64,000 bases of DNA, taken from positions 62,001-126,000 of the forward strand of contig NZ_BBMK01000002.1 of assembly GCF_000755285.1 (NCBI RefSeq). The letters are read 5' to 3'. The position numbers and the translations under genes are program-made. Numbering within the stretch: position 1 is the first letter of the stretch; each line of letters opens with the position of its first letter. This document shows, in pieces, positions 39,560 through 49,305 of this stretch. The notes beneath the pieces are model-generated. The model saw only the letters and a program-made list of their open reading frames with translations, was not told the DNA's origin and did no database searches. Source of the stretch: Nonlabens ulvanivorans (lineage in GTDB: Bacteria; Bacteroidota; Bacteroidia; Flavobacteriales; Flavobacteriaceae).

Positions 39560-40999
39560 ATGCTTTTTAACTCCATAGAATTTCTTGTTTTTCTGCCAGT
39601 GTGTTTTATAATTTACTGGTTTGTTTTAAAGAATTTTTTAAAGGCTCAGAATGCATTTATTCTAATTGCTAGCTACTTTTTTTATGGCTGGTGGGATTAT
39701 CGATTTCTAGCTTTGATTGCTTTTAGTACGGTTGTAGATTACTTTATCGGACTAACCATTGATGAGTCGAACTCAAAGTCAAGAAAAAAGGCATTGCTCG
39801 TCATTTCTTTAGTAGTGAATCTTGGGCTATTAGGTTTTTTTAAATATTATAACTTCTTTGTAGACTCATGGGTAGATGCTTTTGAATCCTTAGGTGTAGA
39901 AATGCACCGTACTACCTTGAGTATAATATTGCCAGTAGGAATATCATTCTATACTTTTCAAACACTCAGTTACACCATAGATGTTTATAGAGAAAAACTC
40001 AAGCCCTCGAGAAATTTCATCAATTTTGCAGCTTATGTTGCTTTTTTTCCACAATTAGTTGCTGGACCTATTGAACGAGCTACGAATTTATTACCTCAAT
40101 TTTCTAAAAAACGGGTTTTTAATGAAGAGCAAGGAATCTCTGGAATTAACTTAATTCTTTGGGGGGGACTTTTTCAAAAAGTTGTGATTGCAGATAGTTG
40201 TGCGCCTTATGTAAATAGCATCTTTGATAATTATGAAAGCATGAACAGTTTAAGTCTTATTTTAGGAGCTGTTTACTTTGCTTTTCAGATTTATTGTGAT
40301 TTCGCAGGTTACTCAAACATAGCTATAGGGACTGCTAGATTATTGGGATTTGATTTGATGCGTAACTTTAATTATCCATATTTTTCTAGAGACATGGCAG
40401 AGTTCTGGCGACGCTGGCATATCTCATTATCTACTTGGTTTAGGGATTATGTTTACATACCGTTAGGTGGTTCTAGAGGATCCAAATGGATGCAACTGCG
40501 CAATGTATTCATCATATTTATGGTGAGTGGCCTATGGCATGGTGCTAACTGGACTTTTCTTTTTTGGGGGGGATTCTTACACGCACTATTCTTTGTTCCA
40601 ATACTTTTATTAAATAAAAATCGTAGTAATTTAGATCAAGTGGCTCAAGAAAGGTTATTACCATCACTTAAAGAGCTGTTACAAATAACAGTTACTTTCT
40701 TACTAGCTTGTGTAGCTTGGGTCTTTTTCCGTGCTCATAGTATTACTGAAGCTTTCAAGTATCTCAATAAGATAGTAGCCGATTTTAATTTTAAAATTGA
40801 GTATTTAAATATAGAACGCTACAGCGTGGAAATGTTATTGATTTTATTGATATTTATATTAATAGAATGGTTTCATAGAAATCAAGAACATCCTTTTACG
40901 GGTAGGTGGAAGTGGTTTAAAATCGCAGGAACACTGATTATGTTACTTACTCTAGGTGTTTATTCAAAGCATCAAGATTTTATATATTTTCAATTCTAA
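39560..40999 (+). CDS. MBOAT family O-acyltransferase (AlgI/PatA type)
   Basis: This 479-residue polytopic membrane O-acyltransferase uses a cytoplasmic acyl donor to acylate exported glycans. Family signatures are FLPVCFIIYWFV, GFFKYYNFFVDSW, LPVGISFYTFQTLSYTID, FFPQLVAGPIERA, FWRRWHISLSTWFRDYVYIP and the catalytic His in SGLWHGANWTF. Two seven-G runs fall in conserved positions. At 40161-40167 LILWGGLFQKVVIAD replaces the usual WGLFKKVVIAD. At 40566-40572 FWGGFLHALFF appears where a single Gly would align. The SGNH partner gene overlaps its stop codon. Confidence 0.92.
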   Translation: MLFNSIEFLVFLPVCFIIYWFVLKNFLKAQNAFILIASYFFYGWWDYRFLALIAFSTVVDYFIGLTIDESNSKSRKKALLVISLVVNLGLLGFFKYYNFFVDSWVDAFESLGVEMHRTTLSIILPVGISFYTFQTLSYTIDVYREKLKPSRNFINFAAYVAFFPQLVAGPIERATNLLPQFSKKRVFNEEQGISGINLILWGGLFQKVVIADSCAPYVNSIFDNYESMNSLSLILGAVYFAFQIYCDFAGYSNIAIGTARLLGFDLMRNFNYPYFSRDMAEFWRRWHISLSTWFRDYVYIPLGGSRGSKWMQLRNVFIIFMVSGLWHGANWTFLFWGGFLHALFFVPILLLNKNRSNLDQVAQERLLPSLKELLQITVTFLLACVAWVFFRAHSITEAFKYLNKIVADFNFKIEYLNIERYSVEMLLILLIFILIEWFHRNQEHPFTGRWKWFKIAGTLIMLLTLGVYSKHQDFIYFQF

Positions 41000-41861
41000 T
41001 GAGCCGTTTTTCTAAATATATCTTATGGATGTTGTTGATTCTAGGAATTATCGTCTTAGCTGCAGATCAAATTTATGATTATATATTCCTCAACACTAGC
41101 CCAAGAGATAAAGTGCAACTGGCTATAAAGCAAAAACAAGGTCACGTAGATTACTTATTTCTTGGTAATTCAAGAGTTGAAAATTATATAGATTGCTCCA
41201 TCATTGAAAAAACGACAGGTAAAACTTGTGAGAATTTTGGGATGAGTGGTACCTCGTATCAGGATTCCTATGTGTTACTTAATTTGCTAAAAGAAAACGG
41301 ACTGACCTATAGTCATCTATTTATTCAACTTGATGCAACGGTGAAAAATGAAACAATGACTAGAAGCTTTAAGGCCTCATTAGTTCCATTTATAGATTCA
41401 AATATTCAAGTAAAAGATGTAAAATTAAAACTATCATGGTCCGAAAAGAATATTCCATTCTATAAATATGCCAAGTATGATTATTTATATGGTATGAGAG
41501 CATGTTTTGCGCAACTGTATAAAAATAAGAGTGACGATGTGAACCTAGGTTCATTCCGCAATATGAAATAGGAGATAATTATGCTAGTCAAATTGTGCTG
41601 TCTGGATTGAAAAACAAATATGTGAAATACCTAAAAGAAAATGCAATCCAAGATCAGGCAAGTATACATTTTTATACATCACCTTATTGTGCTAAAATGA
41701 AGAATACAATTGCCTTCAATAAATTTAAGGAAGACTATAAAGATTATATCAATTACGCCTCTTTTTATAAGAATGAAGATTACTTTGCAAATTGTACACA
41801 TATGAATTTTCAGGGTGCACAAATTTTTACTAGACAACTCATTAAAGATTTTAACTTATAA
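40999..41861 (+). CDS. SGNH-like periplasmic acyltransferase partner, frameshifted
   Basis: The N-terminal helix (about residues 8-23) is followed by VDYLFLGNSRVENYIDCSII, the GNSR block I serine. The C-terminus reads YFANCTHMNFQGAQIFTRQL with the CTHMN histidine block. The frame is lost near 41554. Adding one T (CATTCC to CATTTCC) gives GSFPQYEIGDNYASQIVLSG and a 287-residue product. Its start overlaps the MBOAT stop and its end overlaps the next GT4 start, so it is translated with both. It probably transfers acyl groups in the periplasm with the MBOAT partner. Confidence 0.75.
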
Positions 41862-42997
41862 TGCATATTGCTTTTCTCACACCAGAATATCCTGATGCTA
41901 CAACTGGAAAAAGTGGCGGATTAGGGACGAGCATAAGTAATATAGCTCAAGCTCTTTTTAATAAAGGCATTACCGTAAGTGTGATTATTCCTTATCAAGA
42001 TAAATCTGAAGTAATCAACCGTGATGGTATTCAAATTTTTAAAATAGCTCAAAAAAAATATCCTATTGCCAACTGGTATTTCTATAAGAAAGCTGTTGCT
42101 GAAATCATTAATCAATTTATAGCTGCTTATAAAATTGACATTATAGAGGCGCCAGATTGGACTGGGATTTCTGCTTTTATGAATTTAAATTGTCCTATTA
42201 CAGTGAGGTTGAATGGAAGTGATGCCTACTTTTGTCATATTGATAATAGACCACAAAAAAAGAAAAATTTTTATCTTGAAAAATTAAATCTTCAGAATGC
42301 TACTGGTTTGTTATCTGCAAGCTCATATACCGCTCAAATAACTAAAAAAGTTTTTAATATGAATAGAGAGTTCACTACTATTCATAATGCTATAGATGCT
42401 CAATCATTTTTACCACAAGGACAAGAGTTAGAAAATCAGATTTTATATTTTGGAACGATCATAAGAAAAAAAGGAGTTCTAGATCTTGCAGTAGCTTTTA
42501 ATAAACTAATTGAATTACGACCAGAATCGCAATTAATATTTTTAGGAAAAGACACTACAGATTATAAAACACAAAGCTCTACGGTAGTACTTGTAACATC
42601 TATGCTTACCGAAAAAGCTAGCAAACAAACTACATTTATAGAGGAAGTGCCATATCATGAGGTAAAAGAATATTTATCTAAAGCGACTGTTATATGCTTA
42701 CCCAGCTATGCCGAAGCTTATCCTATGACTTGGTTAGAAGCTATGAGTATGGAAAAAGCACTAGTAACCTCTGATATAGGTTGGGCTCAAGAAATGATGG
42801 TTCATGGAGAGACTGGTTTTATGGTGCATCCTTCTAAACATGCAGATATGACTGTATATCTCAAGAGAATGTTAGATGACAAAGTGTTAAGAACTCAAAT
42901 GGGGAAAAATGCTAGAAAAAGAGTAAAAGAGCATTTTTCTACAGATGTCATTGTAGAACAAAATATCTTTTATTATAAAGAATTGCTGGGATTATGA
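41861..42997 (+). CDS. Family 4 glycosyltransferase
   Basis: This 378-residue GT-B enzyme has MHIAFLTPEYPDATTGKSGG, SVIIPYQDKSEV and PITVRLNGSDAYF in the first half. The second half has ILYFGTIIRKKGVLDLAVAF, VICLPSYAEAYPMTWLEAMS and SDIGWAQEMMVHGETGFMV. It begins at the preceding stop codon and overlaps the next gene by the ATGA motif. The sugar donor is unknown. Confidence 0.88.
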   Translation: MHIAFLTPEYPDATTGKSGGLGTSISNIAQALFNKGITVSVIIPYQDKSEVINRDGIQIFKIAQKKYPIANWYFYKKAVAEIINQFIAAYKIDIIEAPDWTGISAFMNLNCPITVRLNGSDAYFCHIDNRPQKKKNFYLEKLNLQNATGLLSASSYTAQITKKVFNMNREFTTIHNAIDAQSFLPQGQELENQILYFGTIIRKKGVLDLAVAFNKLIELRPESQLIFLGKDTTDYKTQSSTVVLVTSMLTEKASKQTTFIEEVPYHEVKEYLSKATVICLPSYAEAYPMTWLEAMSMEKALVTSDIGWAQEMMVHGETGFMVHPSKHADMTVYLKRMLDDKVLRTQMGKNARKRVKEHFSTDVIVEQNIFYYKELLGL

Positions 42998-44500
42998 TAC
43001 ACATCTTACATAATGGTAAGCAACTTGTAAAAGTCACTCATCTTGCACAGAAATTAAGGTGCCTGTTGTTAACAATATCATAGAACAGTTCATTAAAATC
43101 GCAAAAACGTTTCCAGACGAAAACCTCATCTGGATAAAAGAAGATATCGCTCATCAGATAGACCTAGATGATTTAACTGCAAATTTCAAAGGTTCTCATT
43201 ATATGTTGAGTCTAGGTAATATTGAGCATCATTTTCTCAATCCAGCCATAGGATATGTTACTGATGGGCCATTTCTAGCAGTTTCTCAAACAAATATTTA
43301 TCCATCGTGGTTAATGCAAGAAGCTGCAGGAGTGATTGCTGCCAGTATCATCAATCAATTTAATGCAGCAAGTTATAAGAATAAAAGTCTAGAATACTTT
43401 CTAACTTCCGTGGCGAGAATAGGGCAGCCACAAGGATTATTTTGTTATCATATTCCAGCTGCATTCAAAAAAAGTTCTAATAAAAGGAATAGGATTACAT
43501 CTATTTTTCAATTTGTAGGGCAGCATTATAAAAAGATATGGGTATTTATTTTGTTCATTTTAATGAATAGGTATGAGAAGATTTTTCCTTTTTTTACTTT
43601 CGCGAAAGCGTTGTTTTCTCCAGCCATATCCAACCAACTATCATTCAAAACATTAAATGAAGTTGAGGAAACCGTGATTCAAGATTATGATGTGATCATT
43701 CCAACAATGGGAAGAGAAGTCTATTTAAAAGATGTGCTTAAAGATCTTTCTGCTCAGACATTATTACCTAAAAAGGTCATCATCATAGAGCAAAATCCAG
43801 ATTTGAAATTGAGTTCTGAGCTAGACTATTTAGAAAATGAAAACTGGCCTTTTGAAATTATACATTCATTCATTCATCAAACAGGCGCTTGTAATGCTAG
43901 AAACCTTGCTATCAGTAAAACTACTGCATCATGGATTCTTTTGTTTGATGATGATAATCGGTTTGATAGCGATTTATTAGAATCTATGTTTCACGCCATT
44001 CAATTAACCGGTACTAAGGTTTTAAATGTGGCTTACCTTCAAAAAGGGGGGAAAAAGAATTACAAAAGACATTTAAACAATGGGAGTTTTTCGGTTCTGG
44101 TTGTTCTATAGCACATAGAGATGTTATCGAAAAATGTAAGTTTGATATGGCACTAGAACATGGCTATGGGGAAGATGTAGATTATGGAATGCAAATACGT
44201 AAAGAAGGCTACGACATTATTTATGCTCCTCAAATTCAAATATTACACTTAAAAGCACCGGTAGGTGGATTTAGAAAGCCACATAGTTTTCCTTGGAAAG
44301 AGGATGAGGTTCAGCCAAAACCATCTCCTCAAATCATGTATTTCCGTAAGAACAATTATACACATCAGCAATTGCTAGGCTATAAGATGATTCAACTTAT
44401 AAAAAGCTTTGGTGAATTAGGTACTAAGAATCCGTTTAGGCATTATAAAAAGTATCAAGCAGCTTGGAGTCAAAGTGAAAAATGGGCAGACCAATTATGA
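42994..44500 (+). CDS. Two-domain family 2 glycosyltransferase, two frameshifts
   Basis: A non-catalytic N-terminal region starts MIHILHNGKQLVKVTHL. After restoring one T near 43043, it continues EIKVPVVNNIIEQFIKIAKT. The GT-A core (about residues 225-450) has DYDVIIPTMGREVYLKDVLK, VIIIEQNPDLKL, GACNARNLAI and the metal site WILLFDDDNRFD. The frame is lost again at a six-G run (44046-44051). With seven G the protein reads LQKGGEKELQKTFKQWEFFG and continues through HGYGEDVDYGMQIRKEGYDI. The repaired length is 502 residues. A near copy of the palindrome at 43597 encodes TFAKA. Confidence 0.78.
43597..43609. repeat. Near copy CTTTCGCGAAAGC
   Basis: It has A instead of G at the first position and is read as TFAKA in a GT2 gene. 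Confidence 0.8.
44046..44051 (+). repeat. Six-G run at a frame break
   Basis: This is a run of six G inside a GT2 gene. Adding one G (making seven, like eighteen other runs in the window) restores the frame. It is one of only two six-base runs. Confidence 0.9.
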
Positions 44501-45528
44501 TTAAAATTTACACATTTCAGGAATTACTCATTCCAGAGAATAGGAAAGCCATTTTTCCACTGCTCTTTGATTTGTGTTACTTTGAGCATACACATCATTC
44601 AGTAAAAGAACATTATCAATTAGTAAATCAACCGATTAATGCAGATGTTTTTATTTTTCCCATCAACTACTTCTCAATAAAACAAAAAGACTACCAAATG
44701 CATTATAAGTCTTTATATGAGCTGGCTGTGTCACTTGGTAAAAAAATAATGGTGTATACTGGTGGTGATTATGGGAAGACTTTTCAGGATAATAATATCA
44801 TCACTTGGCGTAATGCAGGTTTTAAATCTAGCAATCATCATCAAACGACTATCATTCCGTCGTTAATAAATGATCCATTAGAACGGGAAAATCTGAATTT
44901 TAAAATTCATTCATATCAGCAACGTCCACTAATATCATTTACAGGATTTGCTGTAAGTAATAGGAAAGAAAAGTTGCGCATAGTTTTATCTACTATACAA
45001 AACAATTTAAAAAGAACTATAGACGTTGATGGGAGTGATAAACAATCATTTTATAACGCTGCCGAATCTAGGTTTACATATTTAAAAGAGCTAGAAATCC
45101 ACCCACAAATTGATACAGATTTTATCTATAGAAATAAATATCGTGCTGGTGCAGTCACCAATGAACAAAGGGAAACATCTACCCAAGAGTTTTTTGAAAA
45201 CTTAAATAACTCACCTTATACATTTTGCTTGCGCGGTGCTGGTAATTTTTCAGTGCGATTTTATGAGTCATTAGCTTGTGGTCGTATTCCAGTTTTAGTG
45301 GATACAGATGTGCAATTACCATTAGAAGATCAAATAGACTGGGATCAACATATCTGTCGTATGTTGCCCAATGAAAATCTTGCCGAAAAACTAATTGCCT
45401 TTCACAAAGCCCAAACACCTGGCAGTTTTCGAGACTTACAAAAATCAAATCGCGCGCTCTATGAAAATTACTTAGTTAGACATGCGTTTTTTTGTAAGTT
45501 GCATGATTCCTTAAAAGCACTTTTATAA
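44497..45528 (+). CDS. Exostosin-like (GT47-type) glycosyltransferase
   Basis: This 343-residue protein has an exostosin-like second half. The sequence FCLRGAGNFSVRFYESLACG followed by RIPVLVDTDVQLPLEDQIDW is characteristic, with ISFTGFAVSNRKEKLR earlier. The first half has ADVFIFPINYF and IMVYTGGDYGKTF. I chose the ATG at 44497 because it overlaps the preceding stop as ATGA, although the frame is open 15 bases upstream. Family exostosin enzymes transfer sugars such as glucuronate or galactose; the donor here is unknown. Confidence 0.7.
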   Translation: MIKIYTFQELLIPENRKAIFPLLFDLCYFEHTHHSVKEHYQLVNQPINADVFIFPINYFSIKQKDYQMHYKSLYELAVSLGKKIMVYTGGDYGKTFQDNNIITWRNAGFKSSNHHQTTIIPSLINDPLERENLNFKIHSYQQRPLISFTGFAVSNRKEKLRIVLSTIQNNLKRTIDVDGSDKQSFYNAAESRFTYLKELEIHPQIDTDFIYRNKYRAGAVTNEQRETSTQEFFENLNNSPYTFCLRGAGNFSVRFYESLACGRIPVLVDTDVQLPLEDQIDWDQHICRMLPNENLAEKLIAFHKAQTPGSFRDLQKSNRALYENYLVRHAFFCKLHDSLKALL

Positions 45529-45529
45529 A

Positions 45530-46522
45530 TTGAATCTTTCTCTCATCATATGCACCTACATGCGTCCAGAGCCACTGTCAAGGTTACTGGAAAGTGTGAT
45601 GTCGCAAACTCAAGTACCTGATGAGGTTTTAATCATTGATGGTTCTACTAATGATGATACAGGATCTCGCTTTCGCGAAAGCGGAAACAACATCATAAAG
45701 TATCATAAAGTACCAACAGAGCATCGAGGTCTTACTAAACAACGTAATTATGGAATTGAAAGAGTACAGGATGATATAGAAATCGTAGCATTTTTAGATG
45801 ATGATACAATTCTCCAGCCAGATTATTTTGAGAACCTTTTAAAAACCTATTCTGATTTCCCTAACGCTGTAGGTGTTGGTGGTTATATAACAAACGAAGT
45901 TTCTTGGGAAAAATCATCGCAAGAAAATCCAGCAGATTTAAATCATTTCTATTACGATGGTTATAGGAGAACTGAGAGCAGTCGTTACAAACTGAGAAGG
46001 AAATTAGGACTGGCACAAACTACACAACCAGCTATTTATCCTGAATTTGGTCATGGCAGATCTATTAGTTTCTTGCCACCATCAGGAAAAATTTATAAGG
46101 TAGAACAGTTAATGGGTGGAGTTTCTAGTTTTCCATTGACAATTTTAAAAGAAAATAAGTTTTCAGAATATTTTGAAGGTTATGGTCTCTATGAAGATGC
46201 AGATTTTACCTTAAGATTATCTCACATAGGAGATTTATATGTTAATACAGCCGCAAAACTAGAACACCATCACGACGCCGCTGGAAGACCTAATAAATAT
46301 AACTACGGTAAAATGGTCGTACGCAATGGCTGGTATGTATGGCGAGTAAAACATCGTAAACCATCTTTCAAAAACAAAATCAAATGGTATCAAATCACCA
46401 TTTTACTTACTGCTATAAGATTTCTCAATATCTTTACTACTAGTGAACGCAAAGAAGCATTTACTGAAGCGATGGGTAGAACCGTTGGGATCTTAAGTTT
46501 GCTTTTCAATAAACCTAAGTAA
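45530..46522 (+). CDS. Family 2 glycosyltransferase
   Basis: This 330-residue GT-A enzyme starts at TTG with NLSLIICTYMRPEPLSRLLE, then VLIIDGSTND, RGLTKQRNYGI and the metal site VAFLDDDTILQPDYFEN. Later GYGLYEDADFTLRLSHIGDL marks the catalytic acidic residues. It lies one base after the exostosin-like gene and overlaps the acetyltransferase gene at TAATG. An exact palindrome copy at 45669 is read as RFRESG. Confidence 0.87.
   Translation: MNLSLIICTYMRPEPLSRLLESVMSQTQVPDEVLIIDGSTNDDTGSRFRESGNNIIKYHKVPTEHRGLTKQRNYGIERVQDDIEIVAFLDDDTILQPDYFENLLKTYSDFPNAVGVGGYITNEVSWEKSSQENPADLNHFYYDGYRRTESSRYKLRRKLGLAQTTQPAIYPEFGHGRSISFLPPSGKIYKVEQLMGGVSSFPLTILKENKFSEYFEGYGLYEDADFTLRLSHIGDLYVNTAAKLEHHHDAAGRPNKYNYGKMVVRNGWYVWRVKHRKPSFKNKIKWYQITILLTAIRFLNIFTTSERKEAFTEAMGRTVGILSLLFNKPK
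45669..45682. repeat. GCTTTCGCGAAAGC palindrome, exact copy 6
   Basis: Perfect 14-base palindrome extended to 16 by flanking C and G. It is read as RFRESG in a GT2 gene. Confidence 0.95.
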
Positions 46523-47070
46523 TGAAGTTTTCAAAAGACATTAAACGGTATACAGATTATAGCGGTAAACCTGCCTTATTAATGTTGTTAACTCAGCAAG
46601 GATTATGGGCCTTATTACAATACCGTTTTTTCAATTGGATTTATACTTCTAGTTTACCTAAAATATTAAAATGGCCATTATTAGGCATAGGAGTCCTCAA
46701 ATTGAAAGGTATTGAAGTTTTGACAGGAATTACCATTCCATATAGCGCAACCATAGGAGAAGGATTTTACATAGGCCATCATTCAGGTATCATTATTAAT
46801 GCAAATGCTGTAATCGGTAAAAACTGTAATATTTCTCAAGGAGTAACGATAGGCGTTAGTGGCCGTGGTAATCATCGTGGTGTGCCTATTATAGGTAATC
46901 ATGTATATATAGGAGCAAATGCCACTATTGCAGGTAAAGTCATTGTAGGCGATAAAGCGGTTATAGGAGCAAATAGTCTTGTTGTTAAAGATGTAGCAGC
47001 CAGCACAACCGTAGTAGGTGTTCCAGCTATTAAAGTGAGTGATAACGACTCAGCCGACTATATTTCATGA
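46522..47070 (+). CDS. Serine acetyltransferase-like hexapeptide acetyltransferase
   Basis: This 182-residue protein with a left-handed beta-helix of hexapeptide repeats resembles CysE/WcaB acetyltransferases. The repeats run ITIPYSATIGEGFYIGHHSG, GKNCNISQGVTIGVSG, GNHVYIGANATIAGK and IGANSLVVKDVAASTTVVGV. Two close His residues in GEGFYIGHHSG fit the catalytic site. Context suggests O- or N-acetylation of a sugar rather than serine. It overlaps the next gene (ATG at 47067). Confidence 0.85.
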   Translation: MKFSKDIKRYTDYSGKPALLMLLTQQGLWALLQYRFFNWIYTSSLPKILKWPLLGIGVLKLKGIEVLTGITIPYSATIGEGFYIGHHSGIIINANAVIGKNCNISQGVTIGVSGRGNHRGVPIIGNHVYIGANATIAGKVIVGDKAVIGANSLVVKDVAASTTVVGVPAIKVSDNDSADYIS

Positions 47071-48241
47071 AGCTGCTCGTAATTTCAGACGCACCCATTT
47101 TAAGCCATTCTGGTAAAAAAGAGCTTATGCACCTTATGTAGGAGAAATGGATCTCTGGATGCAACACGCTAGTGATGTTTCTTTTGTATGTCCAACTCGA
47201 TATGATCGTAAACTGTTGACTCAGTCTTTTAAAAGACAGGATTTTAAAGTTGTATCGCTCCGTAGAATTGAGTTTCATAACATCTTATCAACGCTTATAT
47301 CATTAATTACTATTCCTTATCAGGCTATCGTTTTATGGAAAGCAATGCGCAAGGCAGACCATATTCATTTGAGGTGTCCAGGTAATTTAGCACTACTGGC
47401 AAGTCTCGTTCAAATCACGCTTCCGCGAAAGCGTAAAACCGTTAAATATGCTGGTAATTTTAGCCCTAGTTCATCGCAACCACTTTCTTATAAATGGCAA
47501 AAGAGAATCTTATCGAATACTTCAGTAACTAAAAATATAGATGTGTTAGTTTATGGAGAATGGCCAGGTCAGTCTAAAAATATTAAATCTTTTTTTACAG
47601 CTACCTATTCACAGGATGATTGTGCCATGTTTAAAAAGAAATATAAAGAACCGAACCAATTCATCTTTGTAGGAACCCTTTCATCAAATAAGAATCCGCA
47701 ATTGCTGGTGGAACTCGTAAAGCATTTGAATATTCAAGGAATACCATCTCAAGCACATTTCTATGGCGATGGTGATATGATGGAAGATTTAAAGATTAAA
47801 AGTTCAGATTTTAAGGTAGGAGAATCAATTGTCAGTTTGAGCGAGAATCGAGAACAAATGGTAAAAGATGATGTATTTTATTTTTACGGTAATCAACCTA
47901 AGGAAGTCGTTCAAGATGGTTATAGAAAAGCACATTTTTCATTCCTCGCATCACAAAGTGAAGGCTGGCCTAAAGCCGTTGCTGAGTCTATGTGGTATGG
48001 GTGTATTCCTATAGTGACACCAGTAAGTTGTGTGCCGTGGATGCTAGGTATAAGTAATAATAAAAATTTAGGCTCTAGAGGTATTATTTTTACAGATATA
48101 GACCACACCATTGCAATTATAAAACAACTTTTAACTCAACAAGAAGACATCAATTTATTATCTCAAAACGCACAAAAGTGGTCACAAGAATATACTCTTG
48201 AGAAATTTGAAAGCGAAATAGTTAAATTGCTTCAAACATGA
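47067..48241 (+). CDS. Family 4 glycosyltransferase, frameshifted near its start
   Basis: The gene starts MKLLVISDAPILSHSGKK. It loses frame in an A run at 47115-47120, and seven A instead of six gives KKRAYAPYVGEMDLWMQHAS. The GT-B donor half reads FIFVGTLSSNKNPQLLVELV and FSFLASQSEGWPKAVAESMW, with C-G-x-I-P-like CIPIVTPVSCVPWM. The repaired length is 391 residues. A near copy of the palindrome (GCTTCCGCGAAAGC) lies at 47419. The start overlaps the acetyltransferase stop and the end overlaps the following GT4 start. Confidence 0.82.
47419..47432. repeat. Near copy GCTTCCGCGAAAGC
   Basis: It has one substitution in the left arm and is read as LPRKR in a GT4 gene. Confidence 0.75.
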
Positions 48242-49305
48242 GAATACTTCAAATTATAGATAGCTTAGATGCTGGTGGAGCTGAGCGTATGGCTGTGCAA
48301 ATTGCAAATGAATTGCAGATCGCAGGACATGAATCGCACTTATGTGCAACAAGAAGAGAAGGATTACTTAAAAAAACTATCAATAATGAGGTAGGTTATC
48401 TATTTATAGAAAAAAAGGGTAAGCTGGGTATTAAGGCGATGACCAAGTTGAAGACCTATATTGTTAAAAATAACATTGATACAATTCATGCGCATAGCAC
48501 ATCATTTTTTACAGCAACAATTATAAAATGGTGGTTGCCATCTGTTAAGTTGGTTTGGCATGACCATTATGGTAATGCTGAAGATCTTGAAAATCGTAAA
48601 TTTGGTATTTTAAGAAAATGCTCCATTTTTTTTAATGGAATTATAAGTGTCAATGATGATTTAAGACTATGGGCTATTAAAAGTTTGAAGGCCGTTCCTA
48701 CTATTTATTTGATGAATTTTGTTTCACATCCACAACAAACATCATTACAATCTCCATTGCCAGGTATTCAAGGTAAAAGATTGGTTCATTTAGCAAATTT
48801 AAGATCTCAAAAAGATCACCTTACACTTATAAAAGCTTTTAAAAATATCGTGAAATTGGATCAAAAATGGTCATTACTATTAGTAGGGATGAATTTTAAT
48901 GATGCTTATTTTGATCAAGTTAAAGAAGAAATAACAGCTCAACGTTTAGAGGAACATGTTCATGTTCTAGGCTCTAGAAATGATACTTCAGCAATACTAA
49001 ACGAAGTTGATATAGCAGTTCTCTCTTCAATATCTGAAGGATTACCGGTCGCACTACTAGAATATGGACTTGCAGGATTACCAGTGGTGGTTACAGATGT
49101 AGGTGCATGTAAAGAAGTGGTATTGAGTTATGGTAAAGTCGTGCCGTCTCGAGATAGCCTTGCTTTTTCTCAAGCTATTAAAGAATTAATACAATATCCG
49201 GAAGAAGCAAAAGCAATGGCTCACTCGTTTCAGGAGCATGTAATGATTACCTTTGGAGCTGCTTCTTACATCAAGAAGTTAGAGACTTTTTATAGTTCCC
49301 TGTAA
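48238..49305 (+). CDS. Family 4 glycosyltransferase
   Basis: This 355-residue GT-B enzyme has MRILQIIDSLDAGGAERMAV with the GGAE sugar-binding motif near residue 14. It also has IHAHSTSFFTAT, VWHDHYG and a donor half with VHLANLRSQKDHLTLIKAF and AVLSSISEGLPVALLEYGLA. The start overlaps the upstream GT4 gene by four bases, and the stop overlaps the wzy start (TAATG). Confidence 0.9.
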   Translation: MRILQIIDSLDAGGAERMAVQIANELQIAGHESHLCATRREGLLKKTINNEVGYLFIEKKGKLGIKAMTKLKTYIVKNNIDTIHAHSTSFFTATIIKWWLPSVKLVWHDHYGNAEDLENRKFGILRKCSIFFNGIISVNDDLRLWAIKSLKAVPTIYLMNFVSHPQQTSLQSPLPGIQGKRLVHLANLRSQKDHLTLIKAFKNIVKLDQKWSLLLVGMNFNDAYFDQVKEEITAQRLEEHVHVLGSRNDTSAILNEVDIAVLSSISEGLPVALLEYGLAGLPVVVTDVGACKEVVLSYGKVVPSRDSLAFSQAIKELIQYPEEAKAMAHSFQEHVMITFGAASYIKKLETFYSSL

